Assembly: GCF_902459505.1 (NCBI RefSeq)
Contig: NC_047088.1
Location: 96,649,704 to 96,713,703 of the forward strand
Source: Geotrypetes seraphini
Lineage: Eukaryota > Chordata > Amphibia > Gymnophiona > Dermophiidae
Direction: 5' to 3'
Length of the DNA: 64,000 nucleotides
Both the position numbers and the translations under genes were made by a program. Shown here in pieces: positions 45,128 through 56,500 of this stretch. A model generated the notes under the pieces. It ran no database searches. It saw only the letters and a program-made list of their open reading frames with translations, and was not told the origin of the DNA. How positions within the stretch are numbered: position 1 is the stretch's first letter; each line of letters opens with the position of its first letter.

Positions 45128-45910
45128 TGAATTGGTGAATTGATTCGAATGAATCGGGCAGCAGTACCACATACCCCCAACAAGCGACTTGGTACTGTGT
45201 GTTGAGAAACACTGTTGTAAAAGATGTGTAATATAAGAATCTGTGGCTCTCCTGTACGTCAGTCACGGCTCCCCAGGAAGCCGCTGCTCGCAGTTTGGGA
45301 ACCGCAGGTGTAGAGCCTACAAGGTGTTTTTTTTTCCTGTTGTCTGGTTGGTCTCTTGAATATGAAAAAAGTACAGTAAAATTGAAAGAAGAGAAGGAGT
45401 TGTTTTTGTGCTTCTTCACTCTCAAGTTGATTGCTTTCTTTCTGGTCGTTCTTTCTTCTTCTTAACCAATGGAGCTGAAAGTTGGAAAATGCTATGAATG
45501 GTTCACTGCTTTATCCTCTAAGCAGGATCGATCAGGTTTTTTACTGAAACACATCTTCCACTGTACCATCAATGTTCATACAGTACTTTCCAGGATGCTC
45601 ATACAATTACCTTGAAGTATATTTCCCTACACGTGTATTTCTTATTGTTTAATGGACATTATCCACAACACCTTTTACTTGATCTCCTTTTTTATTCTAA
45701 AGGAACCTGGAGGTTTGGGAGTGGCTGTAGGGGAGGAGGAGGCCACTACATTCTGTTAAGGATGCTTTTTATTTTATTCCATTACTCCAGTTTATATCAA
45801 ACAGAGTCTCTGGAATGAAATTTTCATGCACACGGTCTAGTCAGAGGGTTATATGTTCGAGCATCAGGAGGCACTACACAAATTACAATAAATTAAGATT
45901 ATAATTCTAA
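45128..45910. other. No gene; one hAT-like end
   Basis: A TGTTGAGAAACACTG phrase at 45201-45215 looks like the right terminus of a hAT-type element; its left end was not found. The remainder is AT-rich without a supported ORF. Confidence 0.4.
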
Positions 45911-45920
45911 ACCTGTTTCC

Positions 45921-46885
45921 TTAGCAACAGCAGCAGATGAATCCAGAGACCAATGGGATAGTACACATCTACCAGCAGGCGGAGATGGTGAAACTGATTA
46001 ACAGGTGGTCCTAATTGGCTGGCACTCCTCCTATATCTCCACTATGCTCTATCTCCCAGCAAGTGATGGTCGCTATTCATATAGCTCCTGGATTCTGGCT
46101 GTGACTGGAAAATTATTTTCTCCTGTTGAGGTTTCTCTTCAGTGAAACAGCCATTCTATTTCTCCTGTTGAGGTTTTCTCTTCAGTGAGCTGGCAGTGCT
46201 ATTTCTCCTATTGAGATTTTCTCTTCAGTGAGACAGGGTGTCCGGCTGAACGGTGCCGGCTTTAAGAGTTACACCTGGGCCCCCCCCAGGTCTCTGCCTC
46301 ACCCTCCCTCCATTGCTAGAGGGTCTGACTGGGTCTCAATTTTTTCTTCTTTCCCCTCTCTGTTAAAAAAAAAAAAAAAAGGGAGACCACAGTTGCTACT
46401 TCCCTAGCAACAGCAGCAGATGAATCCAGAGACCAATGGGATAGCCCACATCTACCAGCAGGCGGAGATAGAGAAACTGATTAACAGGTGGTCCTTTTGG
46501 CTGGCACTCCTCCTGTTTATCCAGTATTCTCTATCTCCCAACAGGAAAAGGTTGCTATTCAACTAGCTCCTGAATTCTGGCTGTGACTGGAACTTTATTT
46601 TCTCCTGTTGAGGTTTCTCTTCAGTGAGACTGCCATTCTGTTTCTCCTGTTGAGATTTTCTCTTCAGTGAGACAGGGGTGTCCGGCTGAACGTTGCCGGC
46701 TTTAGGGGTTACACCTGTCCCCCCCCCCCAGGTCCCTGCCTCACCCTCCCTCCATTGCTAGAGGGTCTGACTGAGTCTCAATTTTTTTCTTCTTTCCCTT
46801 CTCTGTTAAAAAAAAAAAAAAAAAAAGAGACCACAGTTGCTGCATTTTGCTGTTACTGCTGATCAACCAGCTTTAACTGGCTTCA
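45921..46885. repeat. Tandem duplication of about 483 bp at the DIRS A left end
   Basis: TTAGCAACAGCAGCAGATG at 45921 recurs as CTAGCAACAGCAGCAGATG at 46404. Both units continue through CTCCTGTTGAGGTTTCTC, GTCCGGCTGAACG, GAGGGTCTGACT and an A-run, then GAGACCACAGTTGCT (46383, 46829). Divergence between units is modest. Confidence 0.85.
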
Positions 46886-48661
46886 ACCGGCCCTAACAAC
46901 AAGCTTGTGAGTATGTCTCGTTTTTTACTGTCGGTTGAACTTCAGGTTCTGTTTGGGAGTCTTAGTAATGTGGGTTCGGTCAACGTATGTTTAAGGAATG
47001 GATATTTTATTGAGGCTAAGTTTTATGACTAGAAATCCGTGGAGGGAGCCGGGACTTCCCGCCTTTTGCAAGCACGCACTTGGTTTCATTGTTGGTTACA
47101 GCGCGGCAGTAGCGGTGCGATTTCATGCTCGCACTTGTTCTCATTGTTGGGTTTCAGTGTAGCAGTAGTAGTCCTGTTTATTCTGAGGCTCTCTTTCATC
47201 GGTGTTTGTCACGGCCATGTGCAGCTGATTGTGCAGGTGCCGGTTTATAGCAGCGCGCATGAGATGGGACATGTATTTTTCCGGCGCTGTGGGCCGTTCT
47301 TCTGGTTATTCCCTGAGTCTGATTTTCTTTCTATGCAAGCTGTGGCAGGGTAAATTTTGCGTGGCTTGAATCCGACTATGTTTCTAGGAGCGTTGATGCA
47401 GTGGCCACGTGTCAGCGAGAATCAGGCGTGCGCTTGGGTCTCCGGTGATGGCGGGAGAGCGGCAGCGTTCCGATAGTTTGTTTCCAGCTGACTTTGGTCA
47501 GGGTATGCCGGGGCTTCTCTCCTTTCCGGTTCAGACAAGTTGCATGTGTTTCACCAGCTTTGGGACAAGCTTGGGCAGATTTATATGTCTATGTCTGTGT
47601 TCCTGCTGTATTCCCTTGAAGGAAGCTGCTTGTTTAATTGGACTCTGGGCACTCAAGGGGTTTACCAGAGAGACTCTAGCCTGTGCTAGGTCACCCAGTC
47701 TCGGTTTGTCTCCGATCTGGGGCGCCATATGGCAACTCACGGCACAGTGAGATCAGCAGTAAGATAGTGCCCTGTACTTCACACAGGTATCTCATTGTCT
47801 CTCTTGGGGTCCCTGCAGATTGAGCCTTTGTCTGTTGGTAGCTATCTTTATTTGGGCCTCTTTGCTGAGCTGCATGTGTCTAGTAGTGGCACAGGATATA
47901 TATGCCTAAAGGTAGTACAAACAGTTTCCAAGTTCGGGCTATCTCTATGGGCATAATGACACTGCGCATCTTCCTGCGGCCAGGACTCTTTCTCTATTTC
48001 TGAGGGGGCCTGGACTTCAGATTTCCATGCTTATCACGCTGGTTTCTCCTGTTGCCATTTTCTCATGGCACATGCTAGACAGGCCCCCCGACCAGACAGG
48101 AAGAGCTGTACAGCTCCGTTTAACCAGGAGCCAGTTATCTATTCTATCAAACCCGTGGAGGATCATGAGCTATGTAGCTGTTAGCCTCATCCCTGAAGCT
48201 CTCATTAGTGATGTGAGCTTTGTCTGATACCTGTAAGGATGCTGTTGTTATCCCAGGACAAGCAGGCATGATATTCTCACATGTGGGTGACGTCATCTAC
48301 GGAGCCCCGATGCGGAAGCATTTTCAAGCAAACTTGATTGAAGATTTAAGTTTGCTCTGCTGCTCCACGCATGCGTGCCTTCCTGCTCCACTAGGGGGCG
48401 CATCCCCTCGTGGTCCTCCAGTTCAAAATTTTCCGCTGAGCCTAGAAGTCGTGTTTTTCAGGCTCTGCCCCAACTGCCTTCTAGCACCGCAATTTTTTCT
48501 TGCTTTTTCTCGATTAAGTCGCTGTGCGCGAATTTTTTACTTTTCAACTTGATTCCTGCTTCATTTTTGACTGACCTGGAGGCTTCTAGGTCCCCGTGGC
48601 CGCGTGGCTACTCGAGCCGCGGCCACTTTCGATTCTATGTCCCGGCCTTTGACTGAGAGCA

Positions 48662-51374
48662 ATGGAGGAGGTTCCCCCCAACCAACGGGGGAAGGGCTTC
48701 TACTCCCGCTACTTCCTGATACCGAAAAAAACGGGAGACCTACGCCCAATTCTAGACTTGAGACGCCTCAACAAATTCCTGGTACGGGAAAAATTTTGGA
48801 TGCTTTCCCTACCGACCCTCTACCCCCTGATTGACGAGGGCGACTGGCTCTGCTCCCTCGATCTGAAGGAGGCGTACACACATGTCCCAGTGCACCCCGC
48901 TCACCGCAAGTTCTTGCGTTTTCAGGTAGGGGACTGGCACCTCCCGTGTCCTCCCCTTCGGCCTAGCATCATCACCTCGGGTCTTCACCAAGTGCCTCGT
49001 GGTGGTCGCAGCTACCTTACGCTCCCAGGGCCTTCAGGTATTCCCTTACCTGGACGACTGGCTGATCAAAGCCCCGTCCAGGGAAGGGGTTATCTCAGCG
49101 ACCCAACAGACTATTATCTACCTGCAGAGTCTGAGGTTTGAGATAAACTTCCCGAAATCCCAACTATGCCCCTCGCAGTCCCTACAGTTCATCGGGGCCA
49201 TGCTGGACACAGTTCGCCTCCGCTCCTTCCTCCCCCCTCCATGCCTAGAGGCGTTAGTAAGTCTGAGTCGAAGGATCTCCCTGCTGACCTCGGTATCAGC
49301 TCGACAGATGATGACTCTCCTGGGCCACATGGCCCCCACCGTCCATGTCACACCCTTCGCCCGCCTCCATCTGAGAATCCCTCAATGGACCCTGGCCTCT
49401 CAATGGCGTCAAGATCGGGACCCGATCGACCGTCCCGTGACAGTGACTCCTTCCTTGCAACGATCGCTCCGCTGGTGGGCCGACTCTTCAAATCTTTCCA
49501 AAGGTTTGCTCTTCCTCGCCCCACCTCACAGCAAGGTACTCACCACGGACTCGTCGGAGTACACTTGGGGAGCCCATCTGTACGGCCTACGCACCCAAGG
49601 GATGTGGTCAGCAGAGGACCGTCGCTGCCACATCAACGTGCTAGAGCTTCGGGCCATCTATCTCGCAGCTGTAGCGTTTCAACATCTGCTCCACGACCGG
49701 GTGGTTCTCATCCGAACCGACAACCAGGTAGCAGTGTACTACGTAAACAAACAAGGAGGAACAGGGTCTTGGTCCCTTTGTCGGGAAGCCCTGCGCCTCT
49801 GGAAATGGGCAATCTCCAACAACACCTTCCTTCGAGCGGTGTACATACAAGGAGAACAAAACTGTCTGGCGGACAGACTCAGCCGCCTCCTCCAGCCACA
49901 CGAGTGGTCACTGCACTCTCAGACCCTACGACAGGTGTTCGAAAAGCGGGGGACGCCTCAAATAGATCTGTTTGCATCCCCCCCACAATCACAAGCTGCC
50001 TCTCTTCTGCTCCTGGATACACTCCCTGGACCGACTCGAGGCCGACGCCGTCCTCGACTGGGAGGGAAGGTTTCTGTACGCGTTCCCGCCGTTTCCTCTG
50101 ATCCTGCGGACGCTGGTCCACCTGAAAAAGGTGAAAGCCACCCTGATCCTGATTGCTCCTCGCTGGCCACGCCAGCCTTGGTTTTCCCTTCTACTTCAAC
50201 TCAGTGTCAGAGATCCACTACCTCTGCCTCGGTTTCCCTCTCTACTATCACAGGGTCAGGGTTCGCTGTTACATCCCAATCTTCAATCTCTTCATCTGAA
50301 TGCTTGGTTTCTTTCCCCCTGACTTCTCTCCCTGTGTCTCAATCAGTCAAGGAGATACTGGAGGCCTCTAGAAAGACCTCGACAAGAACCTGCTACTCCC
50401 AAAAGTGGACCAGATTCTCAGCCTGGTGCTCCTCTCACAGCCAGGACCCGGTGTCGGTCCCCGTCCCTCTGGTCCTTGACTATTTACTTCAATTATCTCA
50501 CTCTGGCCTAAAGACCAACTCCATTCGAGTACACCTCAGTGCGATTGCGGCTTTTCATCAGCCCCTGGAAGGGAAAACCCTCTCGCTCCATCCCTTAGTC
50601 TCTCGCTTCATGAAGGGTCTTCTGAATGTCCACCCTCCTCTCAAATCTCCTCCAGTGGTTTGGGACCTTAACGTGGTCCTGGCTCAACTAATGAAACCTC
50701 CATTTGAGCCTCTAGACAAATGCCATCCAAAATTCCTCACTTGGAAGGTGATTTTCCTGCTTGCGCTCACTTCCGCTCGGCGGGTTAGTGAGCTACAGGC
50801 TCTGGTAGCGGACCCACCCTTCACTGTATTCCACCATGACAAGGTGGTACTCCGCACTCATCCAAAGTTCTTGCCTAAAGTAGTGTCTGATTTTCATCTC
50901 AATCATTGTATTGCCTGTGTTTCATCTCAATCCATTGTCTTGCCTGTGTTTTTTCCCAAGCCCCACTCTCACCCCGGAGAAGTGGCGCTCCACACTCTTG
51001 ACTGCAAGAGAGCATTGGCCTTTTACCTTCAACGCACTCAGTCACACCGGAAAGTCCCACAACTGTTTTTGTCCTTCGACCCAAACCGGTTAGGTCACCC
51101 AGTTTCCAAACGCACCTTGTCCAACTGGTTGGCCGATTGCATCTCCTTTTGCTACGCTTAGGCTGGTCTCGTGCTGCATGGTCGAGTAATGGGACACAAG
51201 GTCCGAGCGATGGCAGCCTCCGTAGCGTTCCTCAGGTCCACACCTATTGAGGAAATCTGCAAGGCTGCCACGTGGTCTTCGGTTCATACTTTCACCTCCC
51301 ACTACTATCTGGACTCACTGTCCAGGAGCGATGGCCGGTTCGGCCAATCGGTTTTGCGAAATCTATTTGCTTAA
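48662..51374 (+). other. DIRS #3 RT, RNase H and recombinase region
   Basis: Phrases in order: SRYFLIPKKTGDLRPILDLR, CSLDLKEAYTHVPVHPAHRK, the catalytic VFPYLDDWLIKAPS, LTTDSSEYTWGAHLYG and IRTDNQVAVYYVNKQGG. The recombinase part has CYSQKWTRFSAWC, ALTSARRVSELQAL, GHKVRAMAASVAFLRSTPIE and FTSHYYLDSLS, giving the Arg, His-x-x-Arg and Tyr boxes. One frame (48999-51161) carries RT through recombinase over 720 codons. Fossil. Confidence 0.88.
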
Positions 51375-51429
51375 ATTGCCAACTTCCCTCCATCCCTTTT
51401 CAATTAGCTTGGCGGTCACCCACATGTGA

Positions 51430-51510
51430 GAATATCATGCCTGCTTGTCCTGGGATAAAGCACAGTTACTTACCGTAACAGGTGTTATCCAGGGACAGCA
51501 GGCATATATT
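51430..51510. repeat. Internal complementary region of DIRS #3
   Basis: GCCTGCTTGTCCTGGGAT, the complement of the left end, is joined to AAAGCACAGTTACTTACCG, the complement of the right end. This is the DIRS circle-junction signature, placed after the recombinase as in DIRS #1. Confidence 0.88.
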
Positions 51511-51805
51511 CTCACAACCCGCCCACCTCCCCGAGGTTGGCTTCTTTGCTAGTTAAGTGAACTGGAGACCACGAGGGGATGCGCCCCCTAGTGGAGCAGG
51601 AAGGCACGCATGCGTGGAGCAGCAGAGCAAACTTAAATCTTCAATCAAGTTTGCTTGAAAATGCTTCCGCATCGGGGCTCCGTAGATGACGTCGCCCACA
51701 TGTGAGAATATATGCCTGCTGTCCCTGGGTAACACCTGTTACGGTAAGTAACTATGCTTTTTCCACGGGGCGGTAGATGCAGCATCTTGATTGAGTCTAG
51801 TACGC

Positions 51806-53340
51806 AGTGTTCTCCCCAGGGCCTTACAGCCGGGCTCTGCGCCCGGCTGATTTAGATGACCACCCAGCTAATCCTGCTGCTGCTGCCGCCAATGCTCCTT
51901 CCCAGGCTGACTCGCCGCCGAAAATTTTGTTTGACGCCTGCCTTTTTTTTTTTTTTTGCCAGCATGCTTTTACTTGCTTCGGGCCTTCCTGTTGCCGGGT
52001 CCTGCCTAATTTCTGTTTCTGTGAAGGCAGGACCTGGCAGCGAGGAAGGCCCGAAGCAAGTAAAAGCAGTAAATTGTAAGCTTCCCTCCGGGGCTCTGTG
52101 TGCATGCCGGCTTCCCTTCTATTCCCTCCCCCCCCCGGGCGCAACTTCCGGTTTCGGAGAGAAGGGAAGCCAGCACGCACACAGAGCCCCGGAGGGAAGC
52201 TTACAACTTACTGCTTTTACTTGCTTCGGGACTTCCTCGCTGCCGGGTTCTGCCTTCACGGAAACAGAAAGTAGGCAGGACTGGCAAAGAGGAAGGCCCG
52301 AAGCAAGTAAAAGCAGCAAGTTGTAAGCTTCCCTCCATCGCTGATCTATGAAAGATAGGTCAGCGATGGAGGGAAGCTTACAACTTGCCTAGCGACTACC
52401 GGGTTTGTGAGCTGGGAAGGATTGGAAGAGAAATGCTGTTGCTGCACCGAATAGGGGAGGGGGAAGAAAAATATTCTGCTGCTGCACCCATTTTGGGGGG
52501 AAGGGAAGAGAAATGTTGCTGCTGACCCAATTTTTTTTGGGGGGAGGGGGAAGAGAAAAGCTGGTGCACCCAATTTGGGGGGGAAGAGAAAAGCTGCTGC
52601 TGCACCCAATTGGGGAGGGGAAGAAAAGTGCAGCAGCAGCACCCAAATGGGGAGGGGGAGGGGAAGAGAAGTGCTGCAGCAGCACCCAATTGGGGAGGGG
52701 GAGGGGGATGAGAAGTGCTGCTGCAGCAGCACCTAATTGGGGAGAGAGAGGGGAGAAGGAAGATTAGGGAAGGGAGAGGAGAGGCAAGAGATGCCAAGAC
52801 CATGGGAGGGAGGGAAAGGAAAGGAGCTACCAGACCATGGGGGGTATGGGGGAGGAGGGAGATGCTAGGGCATGGGGAAGAGAAGGGAAGGAGATAGAGA
52901 TGCCAGACCATGGGGTGGAGTGGGAAGAAAGGAAGGAAAGGAGAAGAGAGAGATGCCAGAGCATAGGGGAGGGGTGAAACTGAAATGAATCATGTACAAA
53001 GGAGAGAAAGGGCACAGGATATACAGTTTATTGAAGGGACATAGAAAGAGGGAAGATGCCATAAAGAACAGAAAAAGGGCGGACACTGGATGGAAAGGGC
53101 AGAGAGGGTGGACAGAGAATGCAAGGGGCAGAGAGAGGGTGGACAGTAGATGGAAGGGGTAGAGAGGGCAGAGGCTGGGTGGAAGGGGCAAAGAGAGGAC
53201 AGATGTTGCATGGAAGGGAGCGAGGATAAACGCTGAAGAGAAGATAATTAAAGTAGAAATGACAAAAGGTAGAAAAAAATTTTTTTTGTTGCTTTACGTA
53301 GAATCAAGTAGTATTGTAACTGTATTAATTAAAGTTTATA
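51806..53340. mobile_element. hAT-type non-autonomous element with fold-back and minisatellite
   Basis: The left end CAGTGTTCTCCCCAG and GCGCCCGGCTGA match the end at 32548. A strong fold-back spans 52010-52240: GAAGCAAGTAAAAGCAG, AAGCTTCCCTCCGGGGCTCT and the inverse on the other arm. A second copy of the same arms runs at 52280-52400. Then come minisatellites: 52430-52745 (about 40-bp units with GCTGCTGCACCCAATTGGGG) and G/A-rich units at 52790-53200. The right end was not found. Confidence 0.6.
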
Positions 53341-53415
53341 AATAGGAAATTGAAATAAGGCAGTTTTTTTGGGACTAAACCCCTTTCCTCAGGTCAGGAC
53401 AGGATACCATAACAG

Positions 53416-54422
53416 CAGGGGTGCCCAAGTGGTCGATCGCGATCAACCAGTAGATCACAAAGGCAATGTGAGTCGATTGCTTTGCTTTTGCAATCTTTTT
53501 CTTCCTGCCTCCCCGAGCCAGGCCAGGCGCCAGATTCACAAGACTTCACCTCTGACGTCAATTCTGACGTCAGTGAGGTAGTTCTGGGCCAGCCAATCGC
53601 TGCCTGGCTGGCCTGGAACTTCCTCTCCGACGTTAGAATTGACGTCAGAGGTAAAGTCTTGTGAGTCCAGCGCTTGTACATGCCTGGCCTATCTCAGGGA
53701 AGCAGCAGGGAGAAATCGGCATGGTGGCTTAGGGGGTAGGGAAAGAATGGGGGAAGTGGATAAATTGGAGTGATGGCTTGGGAGGGACAGGGGGAGAGAG
53801 AAAGAAAGGCAGAAATAAAGAGGAGGCAGGGGGAGAGAGAAACAGGGGGAGAGAGAAACAGGCAGTCGGGGGAAGAGAGAAAGAAAGAGAGACAGAAAGA
53901 AAAGGGAAGTGGCAGAAATAAATAAATATTGGATTTACAGTCAGAAGAAGGAAGTGCAACCAGAGACTCATGAAATCACCAGACAAAAAGGTAGGAAAAT
54001 GATTTTATTTTCAATTTAGTGATCAAAATGTGTCCATTTTGAGAATTTATATCTGCTGTCTATATTTTGCACAATGGCCCACTTATACTAAACCGCAATA
54101 GCGGTTTTTAGCGCAGGGAGCCTATGAGCATCGAGAGCAGTGCAGGGCATTCAACACATCTCCATGCGCTAAAAACCGCTATTATGGTTTAGTAAAAAGG
54201 GAGGGGGTATATTTGTTTATTTTTGTACAGTTGTTCCTGAGGTGACATTGCATAAAGTCATCTGCCTTGACCTCTTTGAAAACTCGCGGAATATAAATGA
54301 TAATTAACATTTTCTCTGCGTACAGTGTGCTTTGTGTTTTTTAAAATTTTATTGTTGGTAGATCATTTTGACTTGGTTATTTTAAAAGTAGCTTGCAAGC
54401 CCAAAAAGTGTGGGCACTCCTG
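53416..54422. mobile_element. hAT-type non-autonomous element, about 1 kb
   Basis: The ends are CAGGGGTGCCCAAGTGG and (right) AAGTGTGGGCACTCCTG, inverse to each other. Flanks CATAACAG and CTGTAGAG agree at only half their positions. A fold-back lies at 53525-53680 (AAGACTTCACCTCTGACGTC versus GACGTCAGAGGTAAAGTCTT). A purine-rich repeat (53750-53920) and a hairpin block (54070-54210) follow. It is the forward counterpart of 152-1099. Confidence 0.75.
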
Positions 54423-54559
54423 CTGTAGAGCCATTCTTGTATGACTGGATGAGCTATATTTATCTTTTTTTTTTAGTTGTTTAAATTCATGCAGAAATAA
54501 ATGGCTAAATTGAACCTAATGACTTCATTAACGCCTTTCCCTTTTTTAAACCTCTATAC

Positions 54560-54725
54560 CAGGGGTCTCAAAGTCCCTCCTTGAGGGCTGCAATCCAGTC
54601 GAGTTTTCAGGATTTCCCTATGCATGAGATCTATGTGCATGCACTGCTTTCAGTGCATATTCATTGGGGAAATCCTGAAAACCCAACTGGATTGCAGCCC
54701 TCAAGGAGGGACTTTGAGATCCCTG
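54560..54725. mobile_element. Palindromic hAT MITE, 166 bp
   Basis: Near-perfect inverted arms: CAGGGGTCTCAAAGTCCCTC and the opposite GAGGGACTTTGAGATCCCTG, continuing through GGGCTGCAATCCAGT and its complement. Identical 8-bp duplications CTCTATAC lie at 54552-54559 and 54726-54733. Almost the whole element is one hairpin. Confidence 0.95.
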
Positions 54726-54892
54726 CTCTATACCATTTGAAAGAGGGCAAATATCTAATTATTCCCTTCTAGCATTGGATGCTTCTTAAATTAAGTAAAA
54801 ATATTCTGGCACAAGTGTCAAACCTTAAAAAAGGAAGTCATATTGAGCATTGGAAAATAATAATTAACTAATAAAAATAGTACACATTTAGG

Positions 54893-55062
54893 GCTTCTTT
54901 TACTAAGTTGCGAAAATAGTTTTAGCGTGTGCTTAGCGCACACAGAATTACCACACGCGCTAGACGCTAATGCCAGCATTGAGCTGGCGTTAGTTTTCCC
55001 TTGTAGCGCAGGAGTTTGCGCGTGCAAAAAATGTTAGTGCACCTTAGTAAAAGAGGGGGTTA
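54893..55062. mobile_element. Hairpin MITE with TTTTACTAAG ends, second copy
   Basis: GGGCTTCTTTTACTAAG and CTTAGTAAAAGAGGGGG ends with the ACCACACGCGCTAGACGCTA interior match the copy at 37207-37406. Confidence 0.65.
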
Positions 55063-55094
55063 ATTTTCCCCACCACCAAATTTTCCCATCGCGC

Positions 55095-55623
55095 CCACCC
55101 GCCGTACCTTAAGAAGGATATGGCGTTAGTAGAGAGGGTTCAGAGGAGAGCGACACGTCTGATAAAAGGTATGGAAAACCTGTCATATTCTGAGAGATTG
55201 GAGAAGCTGGGTCTCTTTTCCCTGGAGAAGAGGAGACTTAGAGGAGATATGATAGAGACTTATAGGATCATGAAGGGCATAGAGAGAGTAAAGAGGGACA
55301 GATTCTTCAAACTTTCTAATAATAAAAGAACAAGAGGGCATTCGGAAAAGTTGATAGGAGACAGATTCAAAACAAATGCTAGGAAGTTCTTCTTTACCCA
55401 ACGTGTGGTGGACACCTGGAATGCGCTTCCAGAGGACGTAATAGGGCAGAGTACGGTACTGGGGTTCAAGAAAAGATTGGACAAATTCCTACTGGAAATG
55501 GGGATAGAGGGGTATAGATAGAAGATTACTGCACAGGTCCTGGACCTGTTGGACCACCGCATGAGCGGACTGCTGGGCACAATGGACCTTGGGTCTGACC
55601 CAGCAGAGGCATTTCTTATGTTC
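55095..55623 (+). pseudogene. CR1 LINE 3' end fragment in DIRS copy A
   Basis: An open frame with [58 protein letters not shown] and FFTQRVVDTWNALPEDVIGQ ends at IEGYR and a stop. The tail TCTGACCCAGCAGAGGCAT then TTCTTATGTTC follows. It is heavily 5'-truncated. The DIRS sequence resumes at TGCTTCC (compare 61587). Confidence 0.9.
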
Positions 55624-56500
55624 TGCTTCCTTTTGGAGGTTTTTCCTTTCTTGGGTGCTTCTTAACATTTGAACCACTCCAGAGTTCCTTTTTGGCACAA
55701 GTGTATTGCCGAGGGCTTAGTGTTCAATTCCCTTCAGCTTCTAGTGCCATTCTTGGCTTGTTACAAGGACTAGGTATATTGCTCTTCGCTTACTTCTCAG
55801 TTCATGTAGTTCAGTTCCTAAACAGAGTTCGGTATATTCATGCGCCTCTTAGAAAGCCCGGTTTGGAGTACTATCTTCATGTACTTCTCAGTTTACCGAA
55901 GGCTTCATTTCATCCTTGTCTTTTGGGACTCTAAAGGACTGTGCCGTTGAACATGGGGTTTCTTGTGGCCATGGCTTCAGCTCTGCTGTTTTCTATGTTG
56001 CAGGCCTTGTTCAGCGGGGATTCCTATTTCTGATTTCCGAAATATGGGGTATCAGTTCGGATGGTACCACTCTTTCTAGGAGGGTGTCATCCTTTTATGT
56101 CATGATCACTTTTCCTTCCTTCTTCCTGGGAGGAGAAATTGGGAGCAGTGCTTTTATTCACTGCATTTTTTGGTACATACGTAGCGTTCTCCGCAAGCTC
56201 GGTTTCTAACGACTTTTAGTTGTTTTATATCTCCTTTTTGTATTCTTCAAGGGACGCCTCAAGCGTATGGCGGCGTCAGAAGCCTCCATCGCTCGATGGG
56301 TCCAGGAGGACATTCTTTATGCTTGCTTGCTGGCAGGGAAGCGGTTTGCGAAAGAACTTCATGACCAGTCCAGCGATGGCTACCTCTTGGGCTCGGCCCA
56401 GAGGTTTTTTCCTTGGAGGAGATTTGTCTCGCGGCTAATTGGTCTTCCGAGAGTGCTTTCTCTCCGCATTTCTGCTTGGATGTGGGGGCGCATGCGGTAG
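55624..56500 (+). other. DIRS copy A recombinase region
   Basis: Frames read NRVRYIHAPLRKPGLEYYLH then SLPKASFHPC. GFLVAMASALLFSMLQALFS (the first Arg box region) and RMAASEASIARWVQEDILYA follow. These resemble the recombinase of DIRS #2 (GDGASKATIARWIKEAI). The same sequence in copy B is at 61585-61900 and 63786-64000. Fossil, broken. Confidence 0.75.

Larger units (their letters stand above)
48249..51760 (+). mobile_element. DIRS retrotransposon #3, nested in copy A
   Basis: Fossil element of about 3.5 kb, same family as DIRS #1 by terminal sequence (ATCCCAGGACAAGCAGGCA left, complement of GTTACTTACCGTAACAG right). Terminal regions are inverted over about 150 bases (48270-48425 and 51560-51710, sharing GAGCCCCGATGCGGAAGCAT). 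The internal complementary region is at 51430-51510. Parts seen are RT, RNase H, methyltransferase-like region and recombinase; a gag-like part is not recognisable. It is shorter than DIRS #1 and broken in a few places, though long frames remain open, so it is probably young. Copy B at about 59436 shows the empty insertion site. Confidence 0.92.

Noticed and set aside
48249-51760. A phage or plasmid integrase cassette
   Set aside because: The tyrosine recombinase is joined to RT and RNase H, and is flanked by inverted ends with a circle-junction repeat, so it is a DIRS retrotransposon.
52430-52745. CRISPR-like array of regular repeats
   Set aside because: Units are contiguous and similar throughout with no unique spacers; it is a minisatellite in a vertebrate MITE.
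52346-52911. Pro/Phe/Ser-rich minus-strand ORFs up to 171 codons
   Set aside because: Translation of the 40-bp minisatellite in all three frames.
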